From positions 1 to 64,000 of the forward strand of contig CAJTZS010000017.1 of NCBI GenBank assembly GCA_910584055.1: a stretch of DNA of 64,000 bases. Reading direction: 5' to 3'. Each line of letters begins with the position of its first letter. The first letter of the stretch is position 1. The notes under the pieces were generated by a model, which saw only the letters and a program-made list of their open reading frames with translations, had not been told where the DNA came from and made no database searches. The stretch is from an uncultured Muribaculaceae bacterium. GTDB taxonomy: Bacteria; Bacteroidota; Bacteroidia; Bacteroidales; Muribaculaceae. Shown piece after piece: positions 45,585-54,798 of the stretch. The position numbers were made by a program, and so were the translations under genes.

Positions 45585-46456
45585 AAAAGACACTAATATT
45601 CATGGCTATTTCAGCCGCTCTCATCGCGACTGCGCAGAAACCGACGGAGCAGGCAGAGCGGGAAGCGCGTATGCGTGTTGAGATGGAAGAGGCGATGAAC
45701 AGGTATTACGCCAACGCGGATACGTGTATCTATGGCGTGCGTTATGTGTTCGACTATCTTTATAACAAGACCCAGGGTAAGCGTTTTCTTGAGGACCGTA
45801 TTGTTCTTGTCAGACCGGAACAGACCCTTGACATGAGCTGGGAAGGTATTGGAGAACATCGCTGGCGCATGAAGAATCCGGATCCCAACACCGGAGACAT
45901 GACATTGCACTATCGGCTGACTCCCGATTTCTATTTTTACGATATATTGACAGATTCGCTTCAAACCGTATACAGGGTGCTCACAGAAGAGTTTGATATG
46001 GGCACAAGGCATCTTGCCAATGACTGGAAAATTTCAGATAGAACTGAAACGGTTTCGGGTTTTCCATGTCGTAAGGCAACGCTCAATAGGGGAGGACGCG
46101 AATGGACGGCATGGTTTACCAGTGAGCTCCCTTATGCTGCCGCTCCACGTGATTTCGGGGGGCTTCCGGGTGTAATAATAGAGTTGTGTGATTCCGATGG
46201 TGAGGTTAGATGGCATTTCTTCGGCACGGAGAATAATCTTGCGGATCATAAGCTTTATATCAAGCATCCCGAGAAATATGCGTCTGCCACGCCAGAAGAA
46301 GCGCGTCTCATAATTAAACTATATGGACGCAGTGAACCAAGATATGTTCAAGAATCCGGCATCTACGATAAACTGCCGAAGTATGTGCCAGAGATGATGC
46401 GCCCGTCAACAGGTCTCGATGCTTGTAATATAGACAATCCCATTGTTAGAGAATAA
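45581..46456 (+). CDS. GLPGLI family exported protein
   Basis: Protein of 291 residues. It has a signal peptide (1-18), a long N-terminal helix, then the family signature FGGLPGVIIEL in the second half, preceded by SGFPCRKATLNRGGREWTAWFT. GLPGLI proteins are Bacteroidetes-specific and of unknown function, often found near proteases or TonB receptors. The start overlaps the protease stop, so both are made together. Confidence 0.88.
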   Translation: MKKTLIFMAISAALIATAQKPTEQAEREARMRVEMEEAMNRYYANADTCIYGVRYVFDYLYNKTQGKRFLEDRIVLVRPEQTLDMSWEGIGEHRWRMKNPDPNTGDMTLHYRLTPDFYFYDILTDSLQTVYRVLTEEFDMGTRHLANDWKISDRTETVSGFPCRKATLNRGGREWTAWFTSELPYAAAPRDFGGLPGVIIELCDSDGEVRWHFFGTENNLADHKLYIKHPEKYASATPEEARLIIKLYGRSEPRYVQESGIYDKLPKYVPEMMRPSTGLDACNIDNPIVRE

Positions 46457-46473
46457 CTTTTAATTTATTTTAT

Positions 46474-48369
46474 ATGAAACATTTATTTACAACATTAGCA
46501 TTCGTTGGCTTTATGCTTCCCGCTTATGTGAGCATTGATGCCGCCAGAGAAATGAAGATGGTGAAGGCCAACGAATTCACAGGTGTGACAAAGTCACATA
46601 TTGGAACCGACCTTGGCAAAGGGTATACAGGCAAGGGGGTAGTGATAGCAATCTTCGACAATGGATTCGATATTAATCATCCCGCTTTCCGGGACGCATC
46701 AGGCAAAAGTCGCATAAAAGCATATGTAAATGTCGATTGTCGCTTGTTCACCGAGAATATTGCCGCCACGATAAAGGAAGAGAATCGTCATCTTGACTTG
46801 CATGGTACACATGTAGCCGGGATAGCAGCAGGTGCATCCCCGGTAAACGTACAGGGAGAATATCGCGACTACATGGGTGTGAAGCATAATGATGTCAGGA
46901 TTCCTTTTGCCGGCGTTGCTACCGATGCAGAAATAGTATTGGTAAATTCAAATGTGCCCATGTTGGAAAGAGCCATTGATGTCGTGAAGAAATATGCTGC
47001 AGGACGTCCGGTGGTTTTCAACCTGTCTTTCGGTGACAATGCCGGCTGGCACGATGGTACGAACTATCGCGGTATGACCAATTATCTTAATGATGAAGGA
47101 GCGATCGTATGCGTAGCCGCCGGAAACGAAGGGCAAATGGATTTTGCTGTTTCGGCTGAAGCCGGCGTAGGAGAAACGGTTACCAAGGTTTTACCGCTGC
47201 CTCTAAATTCAGGTGCTGCAACGCTATACATGATCAGCAATCGCAGCACACCTTTTCCAGCCGAACTCGTGGCATATAATAAAAATACCAAACAGGAGAT
47301 TTATTCCGTAGCATTAAGTTCGGGTCTAAAGCTTGGCACGTTCAGTGAAGGAGAGTTAGGAGGAGAAGAGTGGAGCAATGTTTTTGCAGCACCCAAAAGC
47401 AATACCATGGTTGATGCACCCAAGGTCAGCGGCTCAGAAACCGAATGTTACAAATACAAACTGACACTAAACTATGTTCCGAAGGATCCGAATACGGTAG
47501 TCGGCCTTCGGGTAAAGGTTTCCGATGGTGAAAAAGTTCTGGCGACAATATTTGGAGTCAAAGAAGACACTCATGTTGTATTCCCTATGCCAGAACTTGA
47601 AGGATGGGCAATCCCGTCATCGAATGGTTCCATAACAACCCTTTCTACGGTTCCCGGAGTTATCAGTGTAGGAGCATGTTCATCCGCTGATTCTCACCCC
47701 ATGTACAACAACGAGAGTCTGCTGCCAAATTCAACAAAGGAAGGTGAAATTTGGCCTATGACATCTTATGGCGTGTCGATGGCAACAGATGAGGCTCTTC
47801 CTCACGTATGTGCCCCAGGTGTTGACATTATATCTGCATTGAATAATAATAATAATGAATCTGCACTTGACTATAGTGCTGCCTCTGTCCTTGTCCCGGA
47901 ACTCTCACGATTTGAATATACGTGGGGGCCATTGACCGGCACATCAATGGCCACTCCTTATGTGGCTGGAACAATAGCATTATGGCTTGAAGCACGACCG
48001 GATCTTGCTGTTGAAGAGATAAAAGATCTTATTGCCACGACATCTGTCAAGAAGGAGGGGGATCATCGTTGGGGAGCAGGAATAATCAATCCCTATGAAG
48101 GATTGCGCAAAATACTCGGTTTAGGGAGCAGTGTAAATGAAATAGCAAGCCACGAGCCCATGATAAACGTGAGCCAGGATGGTATAGTGGTTACTACTGA
48201 CGGACGTGCAGTCACCGTGGAACTATATGACCTTTCGGGTCGTCTTGTGGCACGCAACGCATCGCAGACTAATGAAGCGGCAATCTGTACGGAGACTCTT
48301 AGCAACGGTGTTTATGTGCTTCACATAAATGACGGTGCTAATTCTATCTCGCGCAAGATCGCTCTTTAA
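46474..48369 (+). CDS. Subtilisin-like S8 serine protease
   Basis: Exported protease of 631 residues. A signal peptide (about 1-24) is followed by a short region and the S8 domain with catalytic Asp62 (AIFDNGFDINHP), His110 (DLHGTHVAGIA) and Ser491 (GTSMATPYVAG). A large insertion of about 150 residues between His and Ser forms a beta-rich domain. The last 75 residues (VELYDLSGRLVARN to VYVLHINDG) look like a type IX-type sorting or surface C-terminal domain, an inference from pattern. It is the last gene of the SusCD-protease operon, ended by the strong hairpin at 48398-48434. Confidence 0.92.
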   Translation: MKHLFTTLAFVGFMLPAYVSIDAAREMKMVKANEFTGVTKSHIGTDLGKGYTGKGVVIAIFDNGFDINHPAFRDASGKSRIKAYVNVDCRLFTENIAATIKEENRHLDLHGTHVAGIAAGASPVNVQGEYRDYMGVKHNDVRIPFAGVATDAEIVLVNSNVPMLERAIDVVKKYAAGRPVVFNLSFGDNAGWHDGTNYRGMTNYLNDEGAIVCVAAGNEGQMDFAVSAEAGVGETVTKVLPLPLNSGAATLYMISNRSTPFPAELVAYNKNTKQEIYSVALSSGLKLGTFSEGELGGEEWSNVFAAPKSNTMVDAPKVSGSETECYKYKLTLNYVPKDPNTVVGLRVKVSDGEKVLATIFGVKEDTHVVFPMPELEGWAIPSSNGSITTLSTVPGVISVGACSSADSHPMYNNESLLPNSTKEGEIWPMTSYGVSMATDEALPHVCAPGVDIISALNNNNNESALDYSAASVLVPELSRFEYTWGPLTGTSMATPYVAGTIALWLEARPDLAVEEIKDLIATTSVKKEGDHRWGAGIINPYEGLRKILGLGSSVNEIASHEPMINVSQDGIVVTTDGRAVTVELYDLSGRLVARNASQTNEAAICTETLSNGVYVLHINDGANSISRKIAL

Positions 48370-48397
48370 AGATAGAGGCTGTATATTAGCTGGACAC

Positions 48398-48434
48398 AAA
48401 AAAAACGAATGCAATTTCTTGCATTCGTTTTTTT
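48398..48434. terminator. Bidirectional terminator of subtilase operon and first tRNA-Leu
   Basis: CGAATGCAA (48406-48414) pairs with TTGCATTCG (48419-48427), flanked by a run of A on the left and seven T on the right, so it ends transcripts from both sides. The inverted repeat extends outwards so that CTGGACAC at 48390-48397 mirrors the 3' end of the tRNA. Confidence 0.88.
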
Positions 48435-48435
48435 G

Positions 48436-48519
48436 TGTCCAGGATGAGACTCGAACTCACACGACCAAACGGTCACTACCCCCTCAAAGTAGCGCGTCTA
48501 CCAATTCCGCCACCTAGAC
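48436..48519 (-). tRNA. tRNA-Leu (GAG), copy 1
   Basis: An 84-base cloverleaf on the minus strand. The acceptor stem is GTCTAGG with CCTGGAC and discriminator A, the D-arm contains AATTGGTAGA, the anticodon arm is CTACT-TTGAGGG-GGTAG giving GAG, a long variable arm is present, and the T-arm contains GTTCGAGTC. CCA is not encoded. It reads CUC and CUU. Confidence 0.95.
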
Positions 48520-48545
48520 AAAATATGTAAAAGTTTTCCGTAAAA

Positions 48546-48580
48546 AAATCTCAAACAATCAAGATGATTATTTGAGATTT
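48546..48580 (-). terminator. Terminator of second tRNA-Leu
   Basis: On the minus strand AAATCTCAAA, one mismatch and a further short stem pair across a small loop, followed by seven T. It sits immediately after the tRNA at 48588, showing that the two tRNA-Leu genes each have their own terminator. Confidence 0.8.
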
Positions 48581-48587
48581 CACGAAG

Positions 48588-48671
48588 TGTCCAGGATGAG
48601 ACTCGAACTCACACGACCAAACGGTCACTACCCCCTCAAAGTAGCGCGTCTACCAATTCCGCCACCTAGAC
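48588..48671 (-). tRNA. tRNA-Leu (GAG), copy 2
   Basis: Identical over its 84 bases to the copy at 48436-48519, as far as I can see by reading. Anticodon GAG, long variable arm, discriminator A, no encoded CCA. Confidence 0.95.
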
Positions 48672-48688
48672 AAATGTTTGTGTTTAGT

Positions 48689-48764
<76 letters not shown>

Positions 48765-48805
48765 ATTTTGTAGAGATCTAAACACAAACTATTTCATTGT
48801 TCTTG

Positions 48806-48878
<73 letters not shown>

Positions 48879-49008
48879 ATTTTTGTTGGTTCAACTCGGT
48901 TCAAACGTTGTTTTCCCGAATTGCGATGCAAAGTTACAACTTATTTTTGAACTGTGCAAGTTTTAACTGAAAAAACTTCAAAAAACAAATGAAATTGTTT
49001 AAACAACT

Positions 49009-49995
49009 TCATTGTTTATTTTCCCATATCCACCCCTCTGAGTAGATGGTTTTGAACCTGTGTGAATTTAACTCCATGATTAATTCAGACTTATCGTCAG
49101 ATGCCGCAGATGCAACCCTGAACAGCGTTTTTGAGGGGACAAGGATCAGGTTTGGATCGTTGCCGGTATTCATCGTGATGAATTTACGAGCCTCACTCTC
49201 CGAACGGAAAGTGCCGACTATCAGATAAAACTTTTTTTCAGTATTATCCGATTTCAGTTGTTCACCATTGCGATTTGTTGAAATTTCAGATTCATGAGCA
49301 ATGGGAGCGGTTTCTTCACACATATTTTCACATGTAGCGTCTTTTGCCGCGCTTATTGATGCCGAATCAATCAACGCCTTTACAGGCACAACCGATGCCC
49401 TGTCTTCATCTTTCCTGCCGGAAGAGGGAAGCAGAGCAGATATGGCAACTAAGAAAACCAATACAAGCGAAGCCGCCATTTTTACTGCTGTCTTATTGAC
49501 AGGGATATAATAATTGCGGTCCAAGTCAAAAGAGCATTCAGAATGTTTGTTGTTTACGATATCTGAATATCCTTTGGTATCTGCAGATGTGCCCACTGAG
49601 ACAAATCCAAGTTCTCTGCTTGTTTGTTCTGCAGTGTGAAGCGGCGAGAAGTTTATCGTGTTTTCATCGCCGACAGATACATAGCCGAGTCGCCCCAATG
49701 TAATTTCTCCGTCATTTTCAAGCATACGTTTCAATTCCTTTATATCGGAATCGAGAAGTATTCTCGCATCTTGATAAGCAAGCGAATATTTCCGTGCGTA
49801 TGAATTTGCGAGAAGGCCGTCATCATTGTTGACCGCCTGATTGAAACGTACTTCCTTTGTCATAGGAATCCACCTTCCACCAATACTGTCGTATCTGGCC
49901 GCACTTCTTGCATTGATAAACGCACCGAAGCCCGGCAGGATAACACAATCATGACGCAGCAACAGATACTCAATATGTAAGGCTAATTGTTCCAA
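49009..49995 (-). CDS. HU-domain and SPOR-domain membrane protein
   Basis: Protein of 328 residues. The N-terminus (about 1-130) carries the HU-like/CCDC81-type domain common in Bacteroidetes (HDCVILPGFGAFINAR, LGRLGYV). One transmembrane helix lies at about 172-190 (AASLVLVFLVAISALLP). A linker is followed by a C-terminal SPOR domain from about 252 (FYLIVGTFRSESEARKFI). The cytoplasmic HU part could bind DNA or self-assemble and the periplasmic SPOR part binds septal peptidoglycan, which would connect chromosome and cell wall. That function is inference. The promoter is just upstream, with a hairpin in the leader. Confidence 0.85.
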   Translation of the reverse strand: MEQLALHIEYLLLRHDCVILPGFGAFINARSAARYDSIGGRWIPMTKEVRFNQAVNNDDGLLANSYARKYSLAYQDARILLDSDIKELKRMLENDGEITLGRLGYVSVGDENTINFSPLHTAEQTSRELGFVSVGTSADTKGYSDIVNNKHSECSFDLDRNYYIPVNKTAVKMAASLVLVFLVAISALLPSSGRKDEDRASVVPVKALIDSASISAAKDATCENMCEETAPIAHESEISTNRNGEQLKSDNTEKKFYLIVGTFRSESEARKFITMNTGNDPNLILVPSKTLFRVASAASDDKSELIMELNSHRFKTIYSEGWIWENKQ

Positions 49996-50036
49996 GATAT
50001 AACGAGTTTAAACAAGCTCTTAACCTCTATACAAAG

Positions 50037-50070
50037 AGAAGAGGAGTCTCGCTCCTCTTCTGCAAAGTTA
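50037..50070 (-). promoter_or_regulatory. -7 box and leader hairpin before the HU-SPOR gene
   Basis: On the minus strand a -7 box TAACTTTG (50063-50070) is followed directly by a perfect 10-bp stem, AGAAGAGGAG with CTCCTCTTCT (50037-50061), so the transcript should begin with or inside this hairpin. It also lies 47 bp after the TPR gene stop and may act as that operon's terminator, though the T-run is weak. Confidence 0.55.
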
Positions 50071-50107
50071 ATAAAAAAGACTCATACTTTTGTCTATTTC
50101 GGGATAA

Positions 50108-50944
50108 TTATTTCCGAATTTTTGGCAAGTATTGCTCAACAAGATGTGGTTCAGCACCATAATCGAGAGCAATTTTTTTATCTATGTCAGCTTCGTCATT
50201 TTCAAAATTTTTTTTATGGATCACGCCCCTCAAAAGATAGAGGTTTCCGCACCTTGGATAGCGTTTCAGAGCCACAAGCAGTTGTTCCTTTGCCTTTGGA
50301 AGATTACCGGCTTCGATATTGACGAGTATAAGACAGAACCATGTGTCCTCATTCTGTTCCAGCTCAATTGATTTTTCAAACATTGATATTGCATCCTTAT
50401 CGTTGCCCTTTATCGCTTCAATCTTACCGAGACCCGAATACGCTGAAGCATTGGTAGGAAAATGTTTCTTTAAAGATTCAAAATCTCTGCCGGCTTCCGT
50501 ATATCTCGCTTTACCGAGATTGATGATTCCTCTCATTTTAAGTGGCCACTCCTGGATAGAATCGAGTCTTAAGGATTCATTGATATCTGCAAATGCCTTG
50601 TCCGTTTCACCCATCTGCAGATAAGTGTAAGCACGGTTGTTCAGTATCAATTCTTTTTTTGGGGCGGAAGTCAGGGCGATTTCGAAAGCCTGCAACGCAC
50701 CGTCATAATCTTCCATACGGGTGCGTATGTCTCCAAGGTTTGACCAAAGCAAGTGATTAAGTTTGCTTGCCGGCTTTGTCTTCAACGCGGCTATTGTCAT
50801 CCTTTCCGCATCACTCCATTTTTCGCGTTTGATATAATTGTCGGCGGAATCAACATACTGAATATATGTCTGCGCCATCCCAGAAAGAATGGCGCAGCTC
50901 ATAAAAAATATCAGGATCGACAACCTTTTACTTGTCTTCTGCAT
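50108..50944 (-). CDS. Tetratricopeptide repeat protein, exported
   Basis: Protein of 278 residues from ATG 50944: a signal peptide (cleavage near GMAQ, residue 25) and about six TPR units (for example WSNLGDIRTRMEDYDGALQAF, AYTYLQMGETDKAFADINESL, YSGLGKIEAIKGNDKDAISMF). TPR solenoids bind partner proteins; the partner is unknown. An earlier in-frame start at 51031 would place 29 residues without signal character before it and overlap dsbD more, so it is rejected. The chosen start overlaps the dsbD stop by 17 bases, so the genes are co-transcribed. Confidence 0.83.
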   Translation of the reverse strand: MQKTSKRLSILIFFMSCAILSGMAQTYIQYVDSADNYIKREKWSDAERMTIAALKTKPASKLNHLLWSNLGDIRTRMEDYDGALQAFEIALTSAPKKELILNNRAYTYLQMGETDKAFADINESLRLDSIQEWPLKMRGIINLGKARYTEAGRDFESLKKHFPTNASAYSGLGKIEAIKGNDKDAISMFEKSIELEQNEDTWFCLILVNIEAGNLPKAKEQLLVALKRYPRCGNLYLLRGVIHKKNFENDEADIDKKIALDYGAEPHLVEQYLPKIRK

Positions 50945-52967
50945 AGAATCTGTCTTTACCGCTGTCAAGGAATTTGATATACCCCGGCACATCCTCCTTA
51001 TATACGAATGCCGGAGCGAGTGGTTTTGCATTTTTATCTACTATTACATGATATGGTTGCGCGTTCGCTCCAAATTTAGTGCGTTGTAAATAGCTCCATT
51101 TATCGCCAACCGTGCGCAGTGTCGTTTCCTTTCCGTTGCTTTCTTTCACAGTTACAGGTTCCTTCAATGGAGTCTTGTCATCAACCATGAGGGTCACGAG
51201 TATGTAGTCATTGTCAATCTTTGACTTAACCGTAGGATCGGTCCAAACCGCAGCTTCCATTTTACGGCAGTTTACGCATCCATATCCGGAGAAGTCAAGA
51301 AGAACCGGCTTGTCAAGTTTTTCGGAAAGTCTCATCCCTTCTTCAAAATCATCTACTTGTGCGTGGACACTACCTTCGTACAAATTAAAATCTTGAGTTG
51401 ACACCGGAGGCGCAAATGCGCTGATGCTTTTCAATGGCGCTCCCCACAGTCCCGGAAGCATATATACTGCGAAGGCAAGCGATACACAAGCCAACAAGAA
51501 TCTTGTCACACCTATTTTCTCAACTTTGGAATCGTGTGGGAACGTTATTTTTCCAAGCAGGTAAATTCCGAGGAGAGCAAAGATTACAATCCACAAGGAG
51601 ATGAACACCTCTCTGTCGAGAATCCTCCAACCGTATGCGAGATCTGCAACGGAAAGGAATTTAAGGGCAAGGGCAAGTTCAAGGAAGCCAAGCACAACTT
51701 TGACGGTGTTCATCCAGCCGCCGCTCTTCGGCATTGACTTCAGCATCGTCGGAAACATTGCAAAAAGCGAGAAGGGGAGGGCGAGGGCAAGGGCGAAACC
51801 GAACATGCCGATTGCCGGTGATATGAAATTAGATGTAGCGGCAGCCTCCACAAGAAGTGTGCCGATGATAGGTCCAGTGCAGGAGAAAGACACCAGGGCA
51901 AGTGTGAACGCCATAAAGAATATTGACAGATATCCTGTGGTGCTGTCAACTTTTGAGTCGATCTTGTTGGACCATGAAGCCGGCAATGTCAGTTCGAATC
52001 CACCCATGAAAGAGATGGCGAATACAACCAAAAGAAGGAAAAAGATGATATTGAAGATTGCACTTGTTGCAAGCTCATTCAACGCGGAGGCTCCAAAAAT
52101 TATTGTTACAAGTAAACCGAGAAGAACGTATATAACAATAATGGATATCCCATAAGTGGTTGCCGCGCCTATAGCCTTCCTTTTACTTTTATTCTGTTTT
52201 AAGAAAAAGCTGACTGTCATCGGAATCAACGGCCATACGCAAGGGGTGACCAAGGCAATGAGTCCACCGATGAAACCGGCTATGAATATATACCACAGGC
52301 TGCGCTCCTGTTGCTCGGGAGCTTTCTCGAAAACAGCCATCTCAGCCTCGACGTTATCCCACCAGCCATCTGCTTTCACTCCCGAAAGATTAGCTTGCGG
52401 AGCCACTAACGATTCAGCGGATTGCAGGGAATCTGTCATCTCTACAATTTCTTCAACTTTTTCACTACCATTTGCGTCATCATTTTTCGTGTTGTTATCC
52501 GCCTCTTCCTTTACTTCCTGTTTATTTACGATAGCCGTGCCGGAAAATTTATGGGAGTCGGCGACCTGCACACAACCCTTATCATCGCATACCTGACCTT
52601 TCACCTCCACCCCGACAGAGAACTTCTCATCGGTAGGGGTTAGTTTTTGTGTGAATTTTACGGTGCCAGTATAGAAATGTTCGTTTGACTCGAATATGTC
52701 ATTGTATGCAACAGTGTATTTTTTGTCAGCCGTTACTCCTCCCGATGCTTTGCACCCGCTATAATTAAAATAGAACTGCAAAGGCATTCCGCCATCAGGG
52801 TTATCAATAGCATAAAGATGATATCCCGGAGAAATTGTGGCAGTCATTTCTATCGCTGGATTGGCGGTTTTATCGCCAACAAGGTTAAAGGTCCAATTGA
52901 CCTGTGCGAATACAGCAGAGCTGCAAAATCCAATAAGGAGCAGGATTAAAGACAGTGTTTTCTTCAT
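50928..52967 (-). CDS. dsbD: Thiol:disulfide interchange protein DsbD
   Basis: Membrane protein of 679 residues that passes electrons from cytoplasmic thioredoxin to periplasmic disulfide reductases. It has a signal peptide and an N-terminal periplasmic DsbD-alpha-like domain (to about 180). A long polar linker rich in Glu and Asp follows, then eight hydrophobic segments (about 225-515) with the membrane cysteines in TPCVWPLIP and SFSCTGPIIG. The C-terminal thioredoxin domain has Cys564-Val-Asn-Cys567. All three modules are complete. It may reduce the exported thioredoxin-fold protein at 43557, among others. Confidence 0.94.
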   Translation of the reverse strand: MKKTLSLILLLIGFCSSAVFAQVNWTFNLVGDKTANPAIEMTATISPGYHLYAIDNPDGGMPLQFYFNYSGCKASGGVTADKKYTVAYNDIFESNEHFYTGTVKFTQKLTPTDEKFSVGVEVKGQVCDDKGCVQVADSHKFSGTAIVNKQEVKEEADNNTKNDDANGSEKVEEIVEMTDSLQSAESLVAPQANLSGVKADGWWDNVEAEMAVFEKAPEQQERSLWYIFIAGFIGGLIALVTPCVWPLIPMTVSFFLKQNKSKRKAIGAATTYGISIIVIYVLLGLLVTIIFGASALNELATSAIFNIIFFLLLVVFAISFMGGFELTLPASWSNKIDSKVDSTTGYLSIFFMAFTLALVSFSCTGPIIGTLLVEAAATSNFISPAIGMFGFALALALPFSLFAMFPTMLKSMPKSGGWMNTVKVVLGFLELALALKFLSVADLAYGWRILDREVFISLWIVIFALLGIYLLGKITFPHDSKVEKIGVTRFLLACVSLAFAVYMLPGLWGAPLKSISAFAPPVSTQDFNLYEGSVHAQVDDFEEGMRLSEKLDKPVLLDFSGYGCVNCRKMEAAVWTDPTVKSKIDNDYILVTLMVDDKTPLKEPVTVKESNGKETTLRTVGDKWSYLQRTKFGANAQPYHVIVDKNAKPLAPAFVYKEDVPGYIKFLDSGKDRFYAEDK

Positions 52968-52998
52968 TGATAGTAGAAATTTCTATGAATTAATTGTA

Positions 52999-53030
52999 CA
53001 AAGTTACTTTATTATAATCATTCGCGCAAA
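52999..53030 (-). promoter_or_regulatory. Promoter of dsbD-TPR operon
   Basis: On the minus strand, -33 TTTG (53027-53030), 20-base spacer, -7 TAACTTTG (52999-53006), a full consensus match 32 bases before the dsbD ATG. Confidence 0.8.
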
Positions 53031-53152
53031 TTTAGCGAAACAAATAGACTCAAATGCATTTTTTTAGATGTTTTTAAACAGATTTTAAGTTCGTAAATTA
53101 TATGAATTAAATTTGTATATTTGCAGAGTCCATTGACATTAATCTAAAAATC

Positions 53153-54775
53153 ATGAAAACAAAACGACTTTTACTCGGAGACGAGGCATTCGCGTTAGGT
53201 GCCATCAATGCCGGGCTATCCGGTGCGTATGCGTATCCTGGAACTCCATCTACAGAAATCATGGAGTTCGTGCAATCAAATCCAACAGCCAAGGAACGTT
53301 GTATCCACTCTCATTGGTCGTCAAATGAGAAGACAGCTATGGAAGAAGCTCTCGGAATGTCTTTCTGTGGCAAGAGAGCCTTCACCTCAATGAAGCATGT
53401 GGGACTCAATGTAGCCGCCGATCCTTTTGTCAATTCTGCAATGACAGGAGCGAACGGCGGTCTTATTGTTGTGGCTGCGGACGACCCGAGTATGCACTCA
53501 TCTCAGAATGAGCAGGATTCTCGTTTCTATGCAGACTTCGCCATGATTCCGGCTCTTGAGCCGACGAATCAGCAAGAAGCCTACGATATGGCATCATACG
53601 CTTTTGAATTGTCGGAAAAATTCAATATCCCGGTGCTTTTCAGGTTTGTAACTCGTCTCAGCCATTCCAGGGCCGTTGTTGAGGTTGAGGACAATCCTGC
53701 TGAAGAAAATACGAACAGCTATCCGAAGAACCCTAAGCAATGGGTGCTGATGCCGGCTATGTCAAAGATTCGCAATCGCCAGCTCATTGCCGATTATGAT
53801 GATTTTATCAAATCATCCGAAAAGTCTCCCTTCAATAGTTATGAAGAGGCCCCACGCCATGAAATGGGAGTGATTGCAAGCGGCATTGCATATAATTATC
53901 TTAAGGAAGCGTTTAATGGGGACGTGCCGTTCCCCACAGTCAAGGTAAGTCAGTATCCGTTGCCTAAAAAACTTATCAGGCAGCTGTATGACTCCTGCGA
54001 TTCAATCCTTGTACTTGAAGAAGGTCAACCTTTTATTGAATCAAGACTAAGGGGGTTGCTCGATACCGGAAAGAAAATATACGGTAAACTCAGTGGCGAT
54101 GTAATACGTGACGGGGAGCTTACACCTGACGATGTTAAGATCACAATGTCGAAGATTGCTCCAACTGTTTCCGGAATATGCGCAGCGGATAAAAAAGCTG
54201 TCTCTGAGAAGGTTGTAGCTCGTCCACCTGCATTATGTCAGGGATGCGGTCACAGGGATGTTTACGGTGCTCTAAATGAAGCCCTCGAAAGCTATGCCAA
54301 CCCCAAAGTGTTCGGTGATATAGGATGTTACACCCTCGGTTTCCTGAAACCCTTCAATGCTATCGACACTTGTGTTGACATGGGAGCATCCATAACAATG
54401 GCAAAGGGCGCGGCTGATGCCGGCCAGCATCCATCAGTGGCTATTATTGGAGATTCTACTTTCACTCACAGCGGAATGACCGGGCTGCTTGATGCAATAA
54501 ACGAGAATTCGCCGGTTACGGTTATAATCTCAGATAACCTGACAACAGGAATGACCGGTGGACAGGATTCTCAAGGCACAGGTAAAATAGAGGAGATATG
54601 CCTTGGCCTCGGTGCCCTTCCGGAACATGTACGCACGATTGATTCCCTTCCCAAGAATCATGACGAGATGGTGAAACTATTTAAGGAAGAGATAGATTAT
54701 CCGGGATTGTCGGTTATCGTATCCAGAAGAGAGTGTATCCAGACTGCACGACGCCATGCATCTGCTAAAAAGTAA
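53153..54775 (+). CDS. iorA: Indolepyruvate:ferredoxin oxidoreductase, alpha subunit
   Basis: TPP-dependent subunit of 540 residues that oxidatively decarboxylates aryl-pyruvates to aryl-acetyl-CoA and reduces ferredoxin. The N-terminal pyrimidine-binding domain reads GLSGAYAYPGTPSTEI. The PP-binding domain has ALCQGCGHRDVY and GDIGCYTLG, with the Mg-binding region GDSTFTHSGM and DNLTTGMTGGQ. The C-terminal 2x[4Fe-4S] ferredoxin domain of archaeal IorA is absent; the chain ends after RRECIQTARRH, so a separate ferredoxin is needed. A -7 box TATATTTG at 53116-53123 lies 29 bases upstream. Confidence 0.93.
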   Translation: MKTKRLLLGDEAFALGAINAGLSGAYAYPGTPSTEIMEFVQSNPTAKERCIHSHWSSNEKTAMEEALGMSFCGKRAFTSMKHVGLNVAADPFVNSAMTGANGGLIVVAADDPSMHSSQNEQDSRFYADFAMIPALEPTNQQEAYDMASYAFELSEKFNIPVLFRFVTRLSHSRAVVEVEDNPAEENTNSYPKNPKQWVLMPAMSKIRNRQLIADYDDFIKSSEKSPFNSYEEAPRHEMGVIASGIAYNYLKEAFNGDVPFPTVKVSQYPLPKKLIRQLYDSCDSILVLEEGQPFIESRLRGLLDTGKKIYGKLSGDVIRDGELTPDDVKITMSKIAPTVSGICAADKKAVSEKVVARPPALCQGCGHRDVYGALNEALESYANPKVFGDIGCYTLGFLKPFNAIDTCVDMGASITMAKGAADAGQHPSVAIIGDSTFTHSGMTGLLDAINENSPVTVIISDNLTTGMTGGQDSQGTGKIEEICLGLGALPEHVRTIDSLPKNHDEMVKLFKEEIDYPGLSVIVSRRECIQTARRHASAKK

Positions 54776-54798
54776 AACAATAAGTAGTAAGGAAAAAT

